Below the pieces are notes generated by a model. It saw nothing but the letters and a program-made list of their open reading frames with translations, had not been told where the DNA came from and ran no database searches. From Aphis gossypii (lineage: Eukaryota; Arthropoda; Insecta; Hemiptera; Aphididae), in the NCBI RefSeq assembly GCF_020184175.1, contig NC_065530.1:38851260-38915259 (forward strand): a DNA stretch of 64,000 bases, given 5' to 3'. Position numbers and translations under genes: made by a program. Below are positions 49,361 to 62,187 of this stretch, in pieces (within the stretch, counting starts at the first letter, position 1; each line of letters begins with the position of its first letter).

Positions 49361-51164
49361 TTTCATAACTATTGATTTTATATTATGATATTGTTGTATA
49401 CAGTTTTTTTTTTATGTGTATATAAAATATGAAGCATAAACAATGTACTTAATCTAATAAAGAAAATGTATTCAAATTTACTACCATGTACAATTTTTTT
49501 TCCTTGATGGAAAAGTTTCAAAGTATTATTCTTACAGTCGTGACGGATAGACAGTATTATTATATCAATGGTATATGCTTTACAACTTGGTTATTTTTAT
49601 TACATAGGTTTTTCTAACTACTATCCACCATTACCTACATATTGATGTAAGTGAACCTCGTTTGTAGAGAATTTGGTTGGAAATACCCAAATAAACCCTG
49701 GTACCTAATATTTAAAGATATTTAAAGTTGTACTTAATTTGAAATCTTCGAAGAAACAAGTAAGTTTTGTATTGTCAATATCAATAAGACGCATGCATGA
49801 TAATTTTCTATTCGGATGTAAAAAAATTGATAAAAAGCGAATAATATAGTTATACATGCTGTTATGTGCATCTTATTTATTCGAATGTTATTATTTTAAT
49901 TAAAATATAGTATGAATGTGATAAAACGATTGTCGTTGAGTTCTTAAAAAAATTTAGTTTCTCGAATTTTGACTGATTATATTTCCTTTAGTATACATAA
50001 AACGTTTTATTATAATTATTACGAATTACGATAAAGTAAAATACAAGAAAACGAAATCGCTGACAACGATTTATTTACGCTGCGTCTCCAATACTATAAC
50101 TACTATTATTGGTTATAAATACTATTTATAATCAATGCTACTATATAATATATTCTTATATATTATAGATTATTATAAACCGAGTCATCGGTATGCAACA
50201 TAATTTAATGTCCATGTTAACCACACTATATAATATGTGCTACAAACTGACCATAGTGCTATAGAATTATAATATTACAATAAATGGTAATGATCATAAT
50301 ATATTATATGTATAATTATTATAATATTATGTGTGTAAACCATACATATTATTTGGTTAAACACAAAAGCTATGCAAAATCACTATAATAACTTTTGAAT
50401 AAATAACCTATGCAGGCTCGTTGCAGTGGTAATTTTTTATTATAACCTTAATCCTCATCAAGAATAAAAATGGATGAAGTTTCATGAAATTAAATCATTA
50501 TGAAAAAAATAGTCACAACCTTATAAACCCGTAAATAGTTATTTATGATGGCATTTTATAATTTAACTATTAATGGTACGATACCAAAATTTGTTTTAAA
50601 ACATTATATATAAACAAAAAATATTTGTATCGTTTTCGTCCAAGTAAAATATATCATTATAAAATTGCACACATTAACCAAAAAGCGTTTTTATCGAATC
50701 GACAAAAAAGTCACCAAAGAGAATCGATTTTAAGTGTGCACAAAATTAATAATTATTAAATCTTAATATATTTGACATACCTATACATAAATTGAAATCT
50801 TGCATTATATTTATTACATTTTAATATATCATTATCGATAATTTAGTGTAAACAGAGGCAATTCCTACAGTTGCAGATCATAAACTTAACTATGTACGAG
50901 TAAATGTATATTATAGATAATTATATTATACTATCATATTTAGATAGAAGATAGAGTATAATATGTATAACAACATTTTATCATCGCTGTAATGAATATA
51001 ACATAATAATAAAATAGTATTGTTAAATCAATACTAAAGTGGAAAATAAAATAACATTCATCTAAAAATATTTAATAAAATATATTTTATTTGAGTTGTA
51101 TATTTTTACATATGTTTTAGTCGATTAAACATGATAAACACATTTTTTTTAACGTTTTCATAAT
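49361..51164. other. AT-rich non-coding DNA
   Basis: I looked for the rest of the LINE (RNase H and reverse transcriptase motifs) on the minus strand here and saw none. The stretch is A/T-rich with no other supported feature. Confidence 0.55.
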
Positions 51165-51775
51165 ATTTTAGTCATTTGGCAACAAGTAGGTCGATCAGTA
51201 TCATGATAATGCCCAAAATGGAAGCAGCAATATACGTGGTTCTCACTCGGACGATTTTTTTTCTTAAGTGAGTAGGTATATATTATATTGTGTAGCGTAA
51301 AAAATATGTATAAATATGTAAAAAAAAGTAGGTCAACGCATTTCGATGGTAGATGTTTGTCCATCGTCCCTCGGACAGGATATTGTAATTTTATTGCAGG
51401 TATTCGATTTGAATGCAATATGGTTGCATTTGATAAAAAACGATTTTGAGCGGACGAGGGGATCTTTTTTTAACTTAATTTTAACCGTTTCTATAGTGAT
51501 AAACAAAGAAGTAATTATTTTATATTACCTATATAATCGTGAAGTAGTATATTTTTTCTCCTTTAACCGCTTTTATTTCGAGTATCATTTCGAAAATCGA
51601 AAAATGACCTCTTAGAGTACCAGCTCAAGAACATTACCTTTCAGAAAATATGCTACACTTGTATTTTTGAGTAAGTTTAGGGGGAGAAAAAGTGTTTACA
51701 GAATAAAAAAGAAATAAACATCATTGTAAAACCAATACATTCTTCGCTCCGCTCAGAATTTAAAATATGTATAGG
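51165..51775. repeat. dispersed aphid-type repeat, composite
   Basis: The stretch is more complex than its flanks. It contains TGAGCGGA at 51447-51454 and its exact reverse complement TCCGCTCA at 51748-51755, about 300 bases apart, each followed by purine-rich DNA. Phrases such as GATAAAAAACGATTTTGAGCGG and CATTCTTCGCTCCGCTCAGA resemble a very common aphid interspersed repeat that I recall but cannot check here. The 86-89-codon frames on both strands (51158-51615) overlap and are not treated as genes. It may be a non-autonomous element or two adjacent ones. Confidence 0.4.
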
Positions 51776-54700
51776 TACAGATTACATTTGACTTCTTAAT
51801 TTTATAAACAAACATTATTATACCAAATTAACCGTGAAACATTAACATTACTATGTTATAAATTAAAACGATATGATTTTGATAAGTAGAAAATATTAAA
51901 TAATAAACAAACTTCATTATATTGTGAAATAAACAATATTATTAACGTGATAAGTTGATATATATATAAAAATTATTTGTACAATTTTTTTCTTCTTCTA
52001 GATTAAATACTAAGAATAAAAAGTGTACCCAATAACACTACAATAATAATTACATTGGGTGGTGGATACGTATATTGAATGTAAGTAAATGTGTGTGTAA
52101 TGTGAGTGGTTTTCTTAGTAATGTATTATATTATATACTCATCATTTTGAAGAGTATCAACGTTTTTGAATAAATTTTAACTATAATAAGAAATCTTTAT
52201 GAAAGGACATTTTTGGAAAAAAAAAATATAATTTTGTTTTATTATTAATATTTTATAAGTTGATTGCTTTCCTTTGAATAGAAATTTACAATTTTAATTT
52301 CATATTCTGAAGTAAAATATTTTTTAAATTTCTTTAAATAAAAATCAAATTATTATGAACAAGTATTGAATGGTTAGTGTTAATTATAGTTATAATAACT
52401 ATAATAACATATTTAAACTTTAAAGTAAAAATGAGCTAATTAAAGTAGACAGTAGACCAATAAGTTGTGCTTCTACACTACACCAATCAAAATATGATGT
52501 TCATCAAATAATTTGGAAATAAAAATTTATAATGTTATTTAAAACATTAAAAAACAATAGTATTTTCATAATGTTGTTTTATTACAACTTAACATTATAA
52601 TATACATAGAAAAATATTTTCTAATGAATTTTTTCTCATTGGTTTTTTATGTTATAAAATATAAGTAAAATATATAACTTTTATGGTTTTAGAATCTAGA
52701 TAAATTTTTAAAATTAAAATAAAACCTCATGCAGATTGACTTACATAGTTACATATCTACTAACACTTAACACTATCTGCAATTTCAGTAGTATATATAT
52801 TATAATATACTATATTATATTATATATATATAGAAATCCCTTGAGAAATACACGTGTAATTAGGTAGATTTGAAATTATTTATTTAGCACAATCTTGTCA
52901 TACTTGATTAAAGATAAATATAGAACACATTTAATAGAACAGAATATGCATCGACAGGTACCTATATAGTATATATTTACGCACAGGGCATAAAATAAAT
53001 TAGGTATACTTACTGGCTACTACTTAATAATATTCGTAGATCGCGGTAGTTTTATATTATATTCATACCACATACACTTGATAATTTATTTAAATACGCT
53101 TTCTAGTTGAATGATGTGCAACGTTGGCATAAAAACTGCGATAGCGTCATGAACTCGTCTAATATTTATTTTAAACTTAAGCAGTGTGGTAAAATTATTT
53201 TCGAAATAAACAAAAATATAGCTATATATTTATAATTCGATGCTTGAAACTATGAGTTTTTAATACACCAGCGTAATATTTTGCTATCCCATCTTACAAA
53301 CTTATAACAAATTTAAATTCAGAAGAATCAATTTTGTATGATATAATAACTAGGTAATCAGTTTTAGTAGTATTATAATGACATCTTATCAAATTTAAAA
53401 ATAAGCACATTATCAGTGTATGTAATTCGTTGTTTTTATGAATATAGTTTTTAAGGTTGTTATTATAAGATTATAGATGAAAATTACTTTTATATTAATA
53501 TTTAAAAACAATCATAAATCGCTTAAATATCAAAATCAAAAAAAAATCACGTAAAAATACAAATAATGTTCTTATCTTTAAGTTTAATAAGAATTTAAGC
53601 GTTAACTCGCATTAATATTAAAGCTTACTATACAATTTCTGCTGAACGCGAATTTACTATGTCGTGCATTAGTAATACAAAAACATAACACATCTGGGTA
53701 TACGTCCACAGTAATATATACACTCACAATGCATATATTAATATAGTCGCTATTTAAATAATCTACACATACTCAAGAGTATAAGTTTATTTAGGATAAA
53801 TACAAAATCATCAAGAAGACATCAGCTGTAATTTACTACTCAAAAGAAAATGCTATAATGAAACACAAAGATACCATAATTAAAACATGTTTTTAATTTT
53901 TTCGTTTATAGGTGCTTACTGATATTGTCCCATATAAATTTTAATATACTTGTATTAAAAATAAATGTATATATAATATGTATATATATTTATATAAAAT
54001 CGTCAAAGACTTTTATTGTTCCCTCGAGTGATATTCCATATCCGAAGTTTTTAATATTCTTTTTGAATATTACCGAACATTTAAATGTAAAAATGTGAAA
54101 CTTTTACATATATATCCATACAACTGCAGCTGTTATTATATTATTATAATTACGCGTTTATTGTTTAAAATTTTTTCTCATCATAAAATCTCTTTTGAAA
54201 TACTATTGTTATATTTTATAACTGCAGTTCATTCGATATCATCGGACACTTAGAAATCAATAAACATACAAAGTTCAAAAGTTGTTTACTATTATAACTG
54301 AAAAACTTTTTAATGTTTTAAAATCTGTTTACCTATATTACAATGCAACGATTAAAAAGTGATATTTTAATTGAAAAACAGTTATTCAAAATCACTAAGC
54401 CTAAAACATAGTAGATGAGCTTTGTAAATTAATCAAATCCGTTTTTTCAAAATTAAAAACTTTCTAACTGAAGTCCTACAATTTTGTCACATGCCAAATT
54501 AAATTTAAAAACTGACTTTTTGTATAGTGATTACCAAAATTACCATGATAACAACGATATGCATAAATATAAACATAAACGGATCGATCTTTTTTTTTTC
54601 ATTGGGTTATTCTATTTAATTTATAGACGTTCAGAAATCGATAATCGTCCGCGTTACATAGCTATATTACTACTTACATAATAGTTTTTTTGAAAATTTA

Positions 54701-54959
54701 GTATATGCTTTTCGCGGTGAGTTATTTTTTAATTTTTCTATCTCAATTATTTAATATTTACGGCCTTTAATTTGAAACGGAATCGGTTCCTCGACCACTA
54801 TTCGACACTATAGACACTAGATCCACAAATCGAATACAATCGATTAGCACACGTTTGGAGTTAAAATAGTGATAATTAGTTACTATACATAAATACACAC
54901 GTGTGTACTATATAGACGGCTTTAAATTAAGTGTATATTATAAGCAACTAAATACCGCT
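51776..54959. other. AT-rich non-coding DNA
   Basis: Long A/T tracts and (TA)n near 52790-52835. Nothing gene-like was seen. Confidence 0.65.
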
Positions 54960-55150
54960 CTCTGCCCACGCCTCATTCGTTGCAAAAGTCATCACTGCCA
55001 TAGTTGGTTTGCGGGGTAACGGTCAGAGGGTTGTATGGTGGGACGGATTTGTCAGGGGCGGTGAAGGGTCGGCGGCGGTGAAATCAATTTCTCTCGAGCA
55101 TCGTGCGTTCAGGCGTGTAGTGTAAACGACCCCTTTTTCGTGTAAAAATG
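54960..55150. promoter_or_regulatory. GC-rich patch, possible regulatory element
   Basis: An abrupt G-rich/CpG-bearing block (GGGGCGGTGAAGGGTCGGCGG) in A/T-rich DNA. A downstream AAAAATGTGCGACAG|GTCACC gives an ATG with a poor donor. No frame is convincing. It may be a promoter, an enhancer or a remnant of GC-richer DNA. Confidence 0.2.
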
Positions 55151-55904
55151 TGCGACAGGTCACCATGATGAGCGATATTTATTTTCCATTTTATGTATAT
55201 AATAATAATTTAACCCGACATGTATACAATACCTATTTAATGTCTGTCGACTTGATACGCATTTCTCGAATATTATATTCATTAATGTAATTGAGGAAAA
55301 CGCTTTCAAATAATAATAACCGTACATTAGAATATATAATATTATAAAAGTGTGCGCACGGGAACAATGAATATATAATATTATGTTTATATTTTTTCAA
55401 CGACGATAATCAACAATTATCTATATTATATTAAAGACTATAAAGAGATCGCTAATTGTTGTACTATATTATACACAAAACGTAAATAACATTTTTTATA
55501 AAACAATAACAGTTAATAATTACATATAATATTATACTCATAGACCATATTAATAGGACATAATATATGACGGTTTTATAGAGCTACTATAAGAACGTAT
55601 ATATTTATGTGCGTTACAATTTTTTTTAATTGTTTTTACATTTAATATACGCTAATATACGTACAATTTGTATTGTTTGGTATATTAAGGATATAGGCGA
55701 AAATAATAAATATGACATGATAATAAACATTTCGATGATAAGAGCCAGAGTATATTTAATATACTATAACATATATACTATTATTTAATAAGCTGTAATA
55801 TAATTGAAGACTGGATTAAGAAACAACAGAGCCGTGTATCGATAGAGGGATTATTGAAAAGGAACATTGTAGGTATTTTATTCATGATGAAGAGGTTAGA
55901 CTAA

Positions 55905-56233
55905 TAGATATTATACGGTGCTTAAGGATGACTTTGTACCTAGGATATCCTTTGTAATTGGAAGTGTGATCTAAATAAGGCATATTTGGCTGGGCTGCTT
56001 TTATTCTTGTTATAGATGTCTGAGAAGTGATCAACCCCACACTTGGCGCAGTGAGAAGTGTGATTACAGTAATTTGAGGTGCGCTCGTAAATCTGGCACT
56101 TATAACACTTTGGTGAACCACTCTTGGTTTTATTAGTTATTTCCACCTTAATTATGGCGTATAGTAATGAAGATAGTTAAAGAATATCCTTATTATTATT
56201 GTCAAATTTTAGGTCGAAGAAACAGGGGAAGTT
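55905..56233 (-). pseudogene. LINE ORF1 (gag-like) zinc-knuckle fossil
   Basis: On the minus strand from about 56233: a FFDLKFDNNNKDI-stop-LSSLLY segment matching the region before the zinc knuckles of Jockey-clade ORF1 proteins, then GSPKCYKCQIY and three decayed CCHC knuckles. Knuckle 1 has its His replaced by Arg (CxxC, ER, then C). Knuckle 2 (CAKCGVDH) has its last Cys replaced by Tyr. Knuckle 3 lost its two Cys to Tyr and Phe, and a frameshift precedes DHTSNYKGYPRYKV, where the final Cys is also Tyr. The normal protein binds its own RNA. The mutations show that this copy is dead. No intact ORF1 start or end was found. Confidence 0.85.
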
Positions 56234-57630
56234 AATATGTTCCTACATACATTATGCATTATGATAAATAATTATTATTTAATGCACCAAAGTATGTGTT
56301 GAAGTCTAAATGTACACAATTATTGGAGATAAATAATTTCAGGAACTGAAAATTATATTGTTGTGACTACTTATATTGATGACAAAAATCATGTAAAAAA
56401 GTAGATAAAAAGTCAATTAAAAAACACGTTATGAGTTTATGGCATATGTTTAAAAATAGATTTAATCGATAATTGAATGTCAGTAAAGATGAAAATGAAT
56501 TGTTACATAACAGAAAAAAGTAATATCATTTTCCAATATTGAAAAGAAAGGAAAGTTACAAACGTGGTAAAAATTTCAAAAAGTCAGAAGTAGAACACAA
56601 AATTTAATTTCTCTTTTTATTATACCACAAAACCCAATTTTCGCTATATTTTTTAAAAATATGTGAATATTTGCTCATTAGTTTTAATGTAAATAAAATT
56701 ATAAAAAAAATAATTTAATTCTTACAGAAAATCAAATTTCATCATATTTTAGTATAGATATGAAAGTATTATTATAAACTTGTAGCTAATTACCCCCAAT
56801 TATTAAATAATTTTCGTAATAATATTGTGTATTATAATATCTCAATTTAGTTAGCCTTGGGATAGAGTAAGGCGTAGGGTGTGTAAGCATAGAGAATTTC
56901 AGGTAAAATGTATTGTAAAAATACTAAAAACAATAGGAAATGATTTTGATCGATTTCGCATGCTGCTGCACCAGAAACCCAAATCTGATCCCTCTAACAA
57001 AGTAAATAGGAACCGCAATACATATTATATACTGATGATCACCATAATCAGTTAATGTAAATACACTTATCACAAAAATCTCATTTTTAAAAGTATATAG
57101 GAAAAATAAATTAATAAGTAACAATTGAAATGTTACAAACAAATGACAAAGGAATACGTCAGCAGTTAAATTGTCCCATAACTACTGTCAATATTAGTCT
57201 GAGAATAACATTGTAGCTATGCTGTAGACTGTAGTAAGTCCTATGTAAAAACTAAAAAACAATCCAAAATATTATATTCTTTGTGTTATTACTATTTCTT
57301 TTTCCTCGATATTTTAAGCAATATATTTTAGTGAACAGCGTCCATTGCATAGGAAAACGATACTGAGCAGAATCAGTTTATTAAAAAACATTCAAATTGG
57401 TTTGCAAAAGTATTCTATAATAATGTCCTATGTTTAACCTTTATTCATCTTTCAGTAAATTGACCTCAAGGTATATTATTATGTATTATGCTATTTATTT
57501 ATTTTTAAAGAATATTTTAAGACTATAAGTACTTACAATAGTACTCAGTAAGTCCAATGAATAAAAATCAAATATATTAATATGAGAGATTTTAATACTT
57601 AAATTAGATAATTCTAGATAAGTTTGTATT

Positions 57631-57644
57631 TGTGAACCACTGGT
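57631..57644 (+). repeat. hAT-end-like 14-mer, copy 2
   Basis: An exact match to 34083-34096 (TGTGAACCACTGGT). It has no partner terminus nearby. Confidence 0.3.
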
Positions 57645-59780
57645 AATTTACCATTAGTCGCGTGACAGTAATGTCACAGTTTCACAGCCGACGGCGTAGG
57701 TTTGACGTAGTATATTATACGACTTAAATGAAAAAAATAATAAAAAACAATATATAAGATATAATGTGGCACAAACGTCTCTATTAGGTCCGATTAAAAA
57801 CGGTAATGATATCGCAAGAAAAAAAACAAGTTTATTTCAACTCGTCGTAAAATTCAATTACTTAATTAATTAAACCGTAGTTGTAGTTTTATAAACGCGA
57901 TGCATATAAATATATACATTATTTATCGTCAGGTATCGCGATATACCGTTTACATCCGATAAGACATAATATATTACGCGGTAAATAGCCATGTGACGGT
58001 CGACGGACGGCGGACATCGATCGTTTGCTGCACATAATAGTGGTAGGTATACAGAGTATGAAATATACACGTATATATATATATAACGACCGAAACGATT
58101 TTTTACAACGCCAGTAATTTTTTCCGAGTGTTCTATAACATTGCAAAACGTGTTTCATATACGAACATCAAATAATCTAAAAATAAAACTGTTTTTGATT
58201 TTTAATATATCTTTTGCGATTTTATTTATTTATTCCAAACAGTATTTAAGAGTAATTTTTCTTCATTTTTATGAAACTTCGTATATACAAAGAAAAATAT
58301 AATAATAACTTCAATAATAATAATAATAATTAGTGTAGGTACTGAAGCAAGAGATATGATTGAAAATATGATGATTGACATTTTATCGACGAAACGCGAC
58401 GGTTGTTAAACGTCAAAATGTCTTGTGATTTACGGTAATACTCTATAATCACATGAACAAATATTTTGTTTAATAAATTTTAAGATTTTTCCTTTTTTTA
58501 AACCACATTCATCGTAGAATTTTTATCCGATCCCGAATGATAATAATAATTTTTAAGACAAATACATAAACATTTACATATAACGCGCTCGTATAAATCG
58601 TACATTATTATTTTTATTATACATCATAAACATACAGGGATCGGACAATATTATGACGATCGAAATTAACGTTTATTGTGTAAAATTTGAAAAAAGGTTT
58701 TTATATTATTACTTGCTGATCCCGATAGAATATAATATATTATTATGACAACATGTTAAGTTTTGTAGAAGTCGTATTCGTGATGCACGTGTTTAACGTG
58801 GCCCGAGAGAGTCGAGGAGATGGACCGGAGTTTTAAACATACACATAAAAGAAGGAGCGGTTAACTGTATACGTATGTATATATACATATGCGACGAGAG
58901 TGTTTCCAATGGATTCTGAGTGTGTAATGTGTATGCATGTATATAATGTATAAATTGTGTAAATATTTGAAATCGTACTATGGTAGTTCCAATATATTAT
59001 ATACTATATATTGAAATACTTACACGTGTTTATTATATTATATATATATATACACTTTCGGCTTTATGATGAGTATATCCATAACATATTATAATATAAA
59101 TAGATAAAAGTCGATTGGAAAAAAATTACACTGCCGTCTTTGCAGTGCATAATATTATATTATGCAGCGGTAGACTTCCGTTGACATATTATGCGTGCAC
59201 ACTGCACAATATGTTAGTCCAGCTTTTAATATAGACTATACATTTGGGGTTAAAATAATCCATCGACGAACTGATTCTCATCTACGAAAAAAAAAAACAC
59301 TTCAGCACCACACGTTGAGTATAAAAACCACGAATGTGAGTGTACAACGCTATATTTTATTGTACATTAAACTATACGCGCAGTTCGGTTAATTACGGTT
59401 TGAACGTAATCAATTTGATTAAATGTAAAATAAACTATCCCTCTTTTGTTTCACTCTAGGTCTTTAAAATAACTTTACTAACCTTATTAAAATAATCGAA
59501 CTCGTATACCCGGTTTGATTAACAGCAAATCAATCAAAAACCGTCTAACGAGGATTTTCTAATGACCTGTTTCCTTTACGGCTATATCTAATAAAAAACC
59601 GACAATCTACAGTAAAAATGTTTTGCATAAAATATACACATCCGCATGCAAAAAAGATCACAGCATCCAGCTACAGAACCCTAAATACATATTGCACAAA
59701 AAATTCAATATTTAGGTATAGTAATAATAAGTTTCATTTTTATAATTATCTAATTCTTTGTGTATAATTATATCTAAAGC

Positions 59781-59807
59781 TAAGGCCCACTTGGGACAAC
59801 GGTTGTC
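59781..59807. repeat. possible MITE end with palindrome
   Basis: TAAGGCCCACTTGGGACAAC runs into the palindrome GACAAC-G-GTTGTC at 59795-59807. GGCCCACTTG-type starts occur in insect MITEs as I recall. The opposite terminus was not found, so the call is tentative. Confidence 0.2.
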
Positions 59808-61975
59808 GTAAAAAATAATTACTAACTTTTATAATAGATAAATATTTTAATTATAAAAAAAAAAAAGAATGAAGAAGAAGATTTTTTGACATTACTCATC
59901 CAATTATTAATAAGAAAAAAATTGTGATCTTGAGGTATAATGAGACCATCGTGCAAGATTACAATAACAACAAATACATTAACTGAAAAAGTATAATAAT
60001 ATGTACGAATATACAACAAATGAAAGTGAAAATTGTCGATTTTTAAAGGCTCAATATAAGTCTATATTCGAGTGGGAGAAAAATTGTTTGAAATTTGGAT
60101 TAATAAATATAATATTCAAATCATTATAAATGTATTATCGTGGATTATTATCGTTTATAGATAAAATACAATTTAATTAATCAGAAACTTCTTGTTGGAA
60201 TAACAACTCATTTATTGTTATTATTTATTTTTAAGTTAAATATTTGAAAAAGTGATGATATTTTAACCAAATTTATATTTAAATAATTTTTAATAAAAAT
60301 ATTTTCTTATCAATTTATGGTGAAAACACCCTTTTAATATAATCTATAATATAGTGACTAGTGAGAATAAAACAATTATTTTGACGCCGCTCTCATCCGA
60401 TAAATGAAAAACAATATACATTATGATATCTTTCGGTACCGCGTTATTTGATCTCTAAATTATTACTACGATTATATAATATTATATACTTACAATGTAT
60501 ACGTGATGCACATATTATTTTAATAACAATCAGGGTGATTATTTTGTCAAGGAACACTGGCATACCATAACCTTATACCTAACCTGCCTTAACTGCAATT
60601 AGAGCGAGGTTTTAAGCTGAAGTGCGTATAATATACAATCTGGATTTTATTGTTTTAAAGACGATAGGAAAATCAATGACCGTATATAATAGTGATATTA
60701 AATTATTTAATGTTGGAAAATGAGTGCGTGAACGGTCGGACGCCGCCTCGCGCATGGATATTATTACCTATATATTATATTGCAGACGATGTTCGTATAT
60801 CGTAATATACGCGTATTGCGATTTGTAAACACTAAAACGATTTAGTGTGTACTGAGTGTATTCACACACGTAATAAAATCGGATTTCTCCGCGGGTCAAT
60901 GTGTTATAACGAGCGATTAACAAGTAAGCTTCTGCGTGCAATGTGTATTAAATAATCGCGTATACTATACGCGCATAACAATTATTACGCATCATAATAT
61001 AATACTTAAAATAATAATAATAAAAAAAATAAAACACGGCTACGGTCGGTGTTTCCGTATTAGTGTTCGGAAGTCGCGGGTTAACGCCGCTCGGAAACGT
61101 TTCTTATGCATAACACATAATATACAGCCGACATATACGCATCATAATATACACTCATACTTCCATATATATATATATATCATATTGTCGTCCGTTTGCG
61201 AAGATAGAAATATAAAATCAATAATAACTTCCTCCGTACATACATTGTGTTATTATAAATATAAGGGTGGTGGACCCCATCCGCCTAGCATACGCACACA
61301 CACACATACTGCTACAACGACCCCTGCAGCAACCCCTTAATAACCGAATACAATATAATAGTATATAGACGACGGTCTTGCATCTGGCGCGATGATACGC
61401 TCGTCGTACTAGACGACATCCAAAACATGTGTGTGTGTGTGCGCGTGTTTGCGCGGGTACGGCATATAAGGGTCGAATACGTACCTTCTATACATATATG
61501 TTATACATATTGTGTAGTATCGAGTGTGTACGCAGTGAATCATCAATTTATTATTACCGACCGGATGCGAGATTTGATTTGGAATATATCGCGGACGGCG
61601 ACGCCTTTGCCTCCGATTGAGTTTTAATTTCAGGGGGCCGACCGACCCGAGTTCAATTTTAAGTACGATAATAAATACCGGTTACCCGATAACATAGATC
61701 GTGGTAGATGAGGTATATTATAACTGCAGTTATTCCGCAACATAAAACAATCAAATAATTACGCTGCATCACACCTACAAGTCTACTGCAAATAGATTAT
61801 ATCACACCCGTTCGTCGTCACGATCTCGTCATATTGTGCTTTCTATATACTGACAGTTTTAATCTTCAATGATTTTTTAAGCACATCGTCACATAATATC
61901 GCTCTGCAGGAACACCGGCAAGCGTAAATCGTATTGCGATCGACGCGCCAGCCAAGTACTCGTGTATGTACGGCG

Positions 61976-62187
61976 ATGGCAGGTGATGAGCTCGTGAATA
62001 CACAAACGCCCACCGTGAGTTAAATATTTTGATACACGAAATTATTATACTTAATTGCGGATAGTACGCACGCATATCTAAGTTTATTATCGTCTGCGTT
62101 GCAGTTGCTCTGCAGATTAACGTTATTCGCAACTCTTTCTCTTCGCAGCTTGCGGTAAAGTACCCTGTGAAACGGAAGTTATATTGA
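61976..62187 (+). CDS. candidate 5' gene end: first exon, intron, second exon
   Basis: The ATG at 61976 has good context (GGCGATGG). It opens MAGDELVNTQTPT to 62014, followed by the donor GTGAGT at 62015-62020. A very good acceptor (CAACTCTTTCTCTTCGCAG, ending 62148, with branch-like TTAAC) lies 134 bases from the donor, a typical short intron. Joined in phase, exon 2 reads LAVKYPVKRKLY and then TGA at 62187. The product would be only 25 residues unless a different acceptor beyond is used. Using the earlier GCAG|GTGATG donor instead opens another phase for about 22 codons. The surrounding CpG-rich DNA fits a gene start. No family is recognised. Confidence 0.22.

Larger units (their letters stand above)
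56234..61975. other. non-coding DNA, CpG content rising to the right
   Basis: Up to about 57.6 kb it is A/T-rich, with a possible dispersed-repeat fragment near 57300-57480 (GATACTGAGCAGAATCAG). From about 57.6 kb on, CpG-bearing patches recur (57660-58150, 58780-58880, 60720-61100, 61380-61700). The 134-codon frame at 60936-61340 has no splice support and ends in a CA-rich repeat. No recognised gene. Confidence 0.55.

Noticed and set aside
51158..51615. 86- and 89-codon frames on opposite strands
   Set aside because: Both lie in what looks like a dispersed repeat and overlap each other. No transposase or other motif is visible.
60531..60562. CAGGGTGATTATTTTGTCAAGG resembling a transposon end
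   Set aside because: No partner terminus or target duplication was seen, so it was not promoted to a feature.
60936..61340. 134-codon plus-strand frame
   Set aside because: The start codon is not ATG, the frame includes I/K runs and a CA-microsatellite tail (THTHTA…), and there is no splice support.
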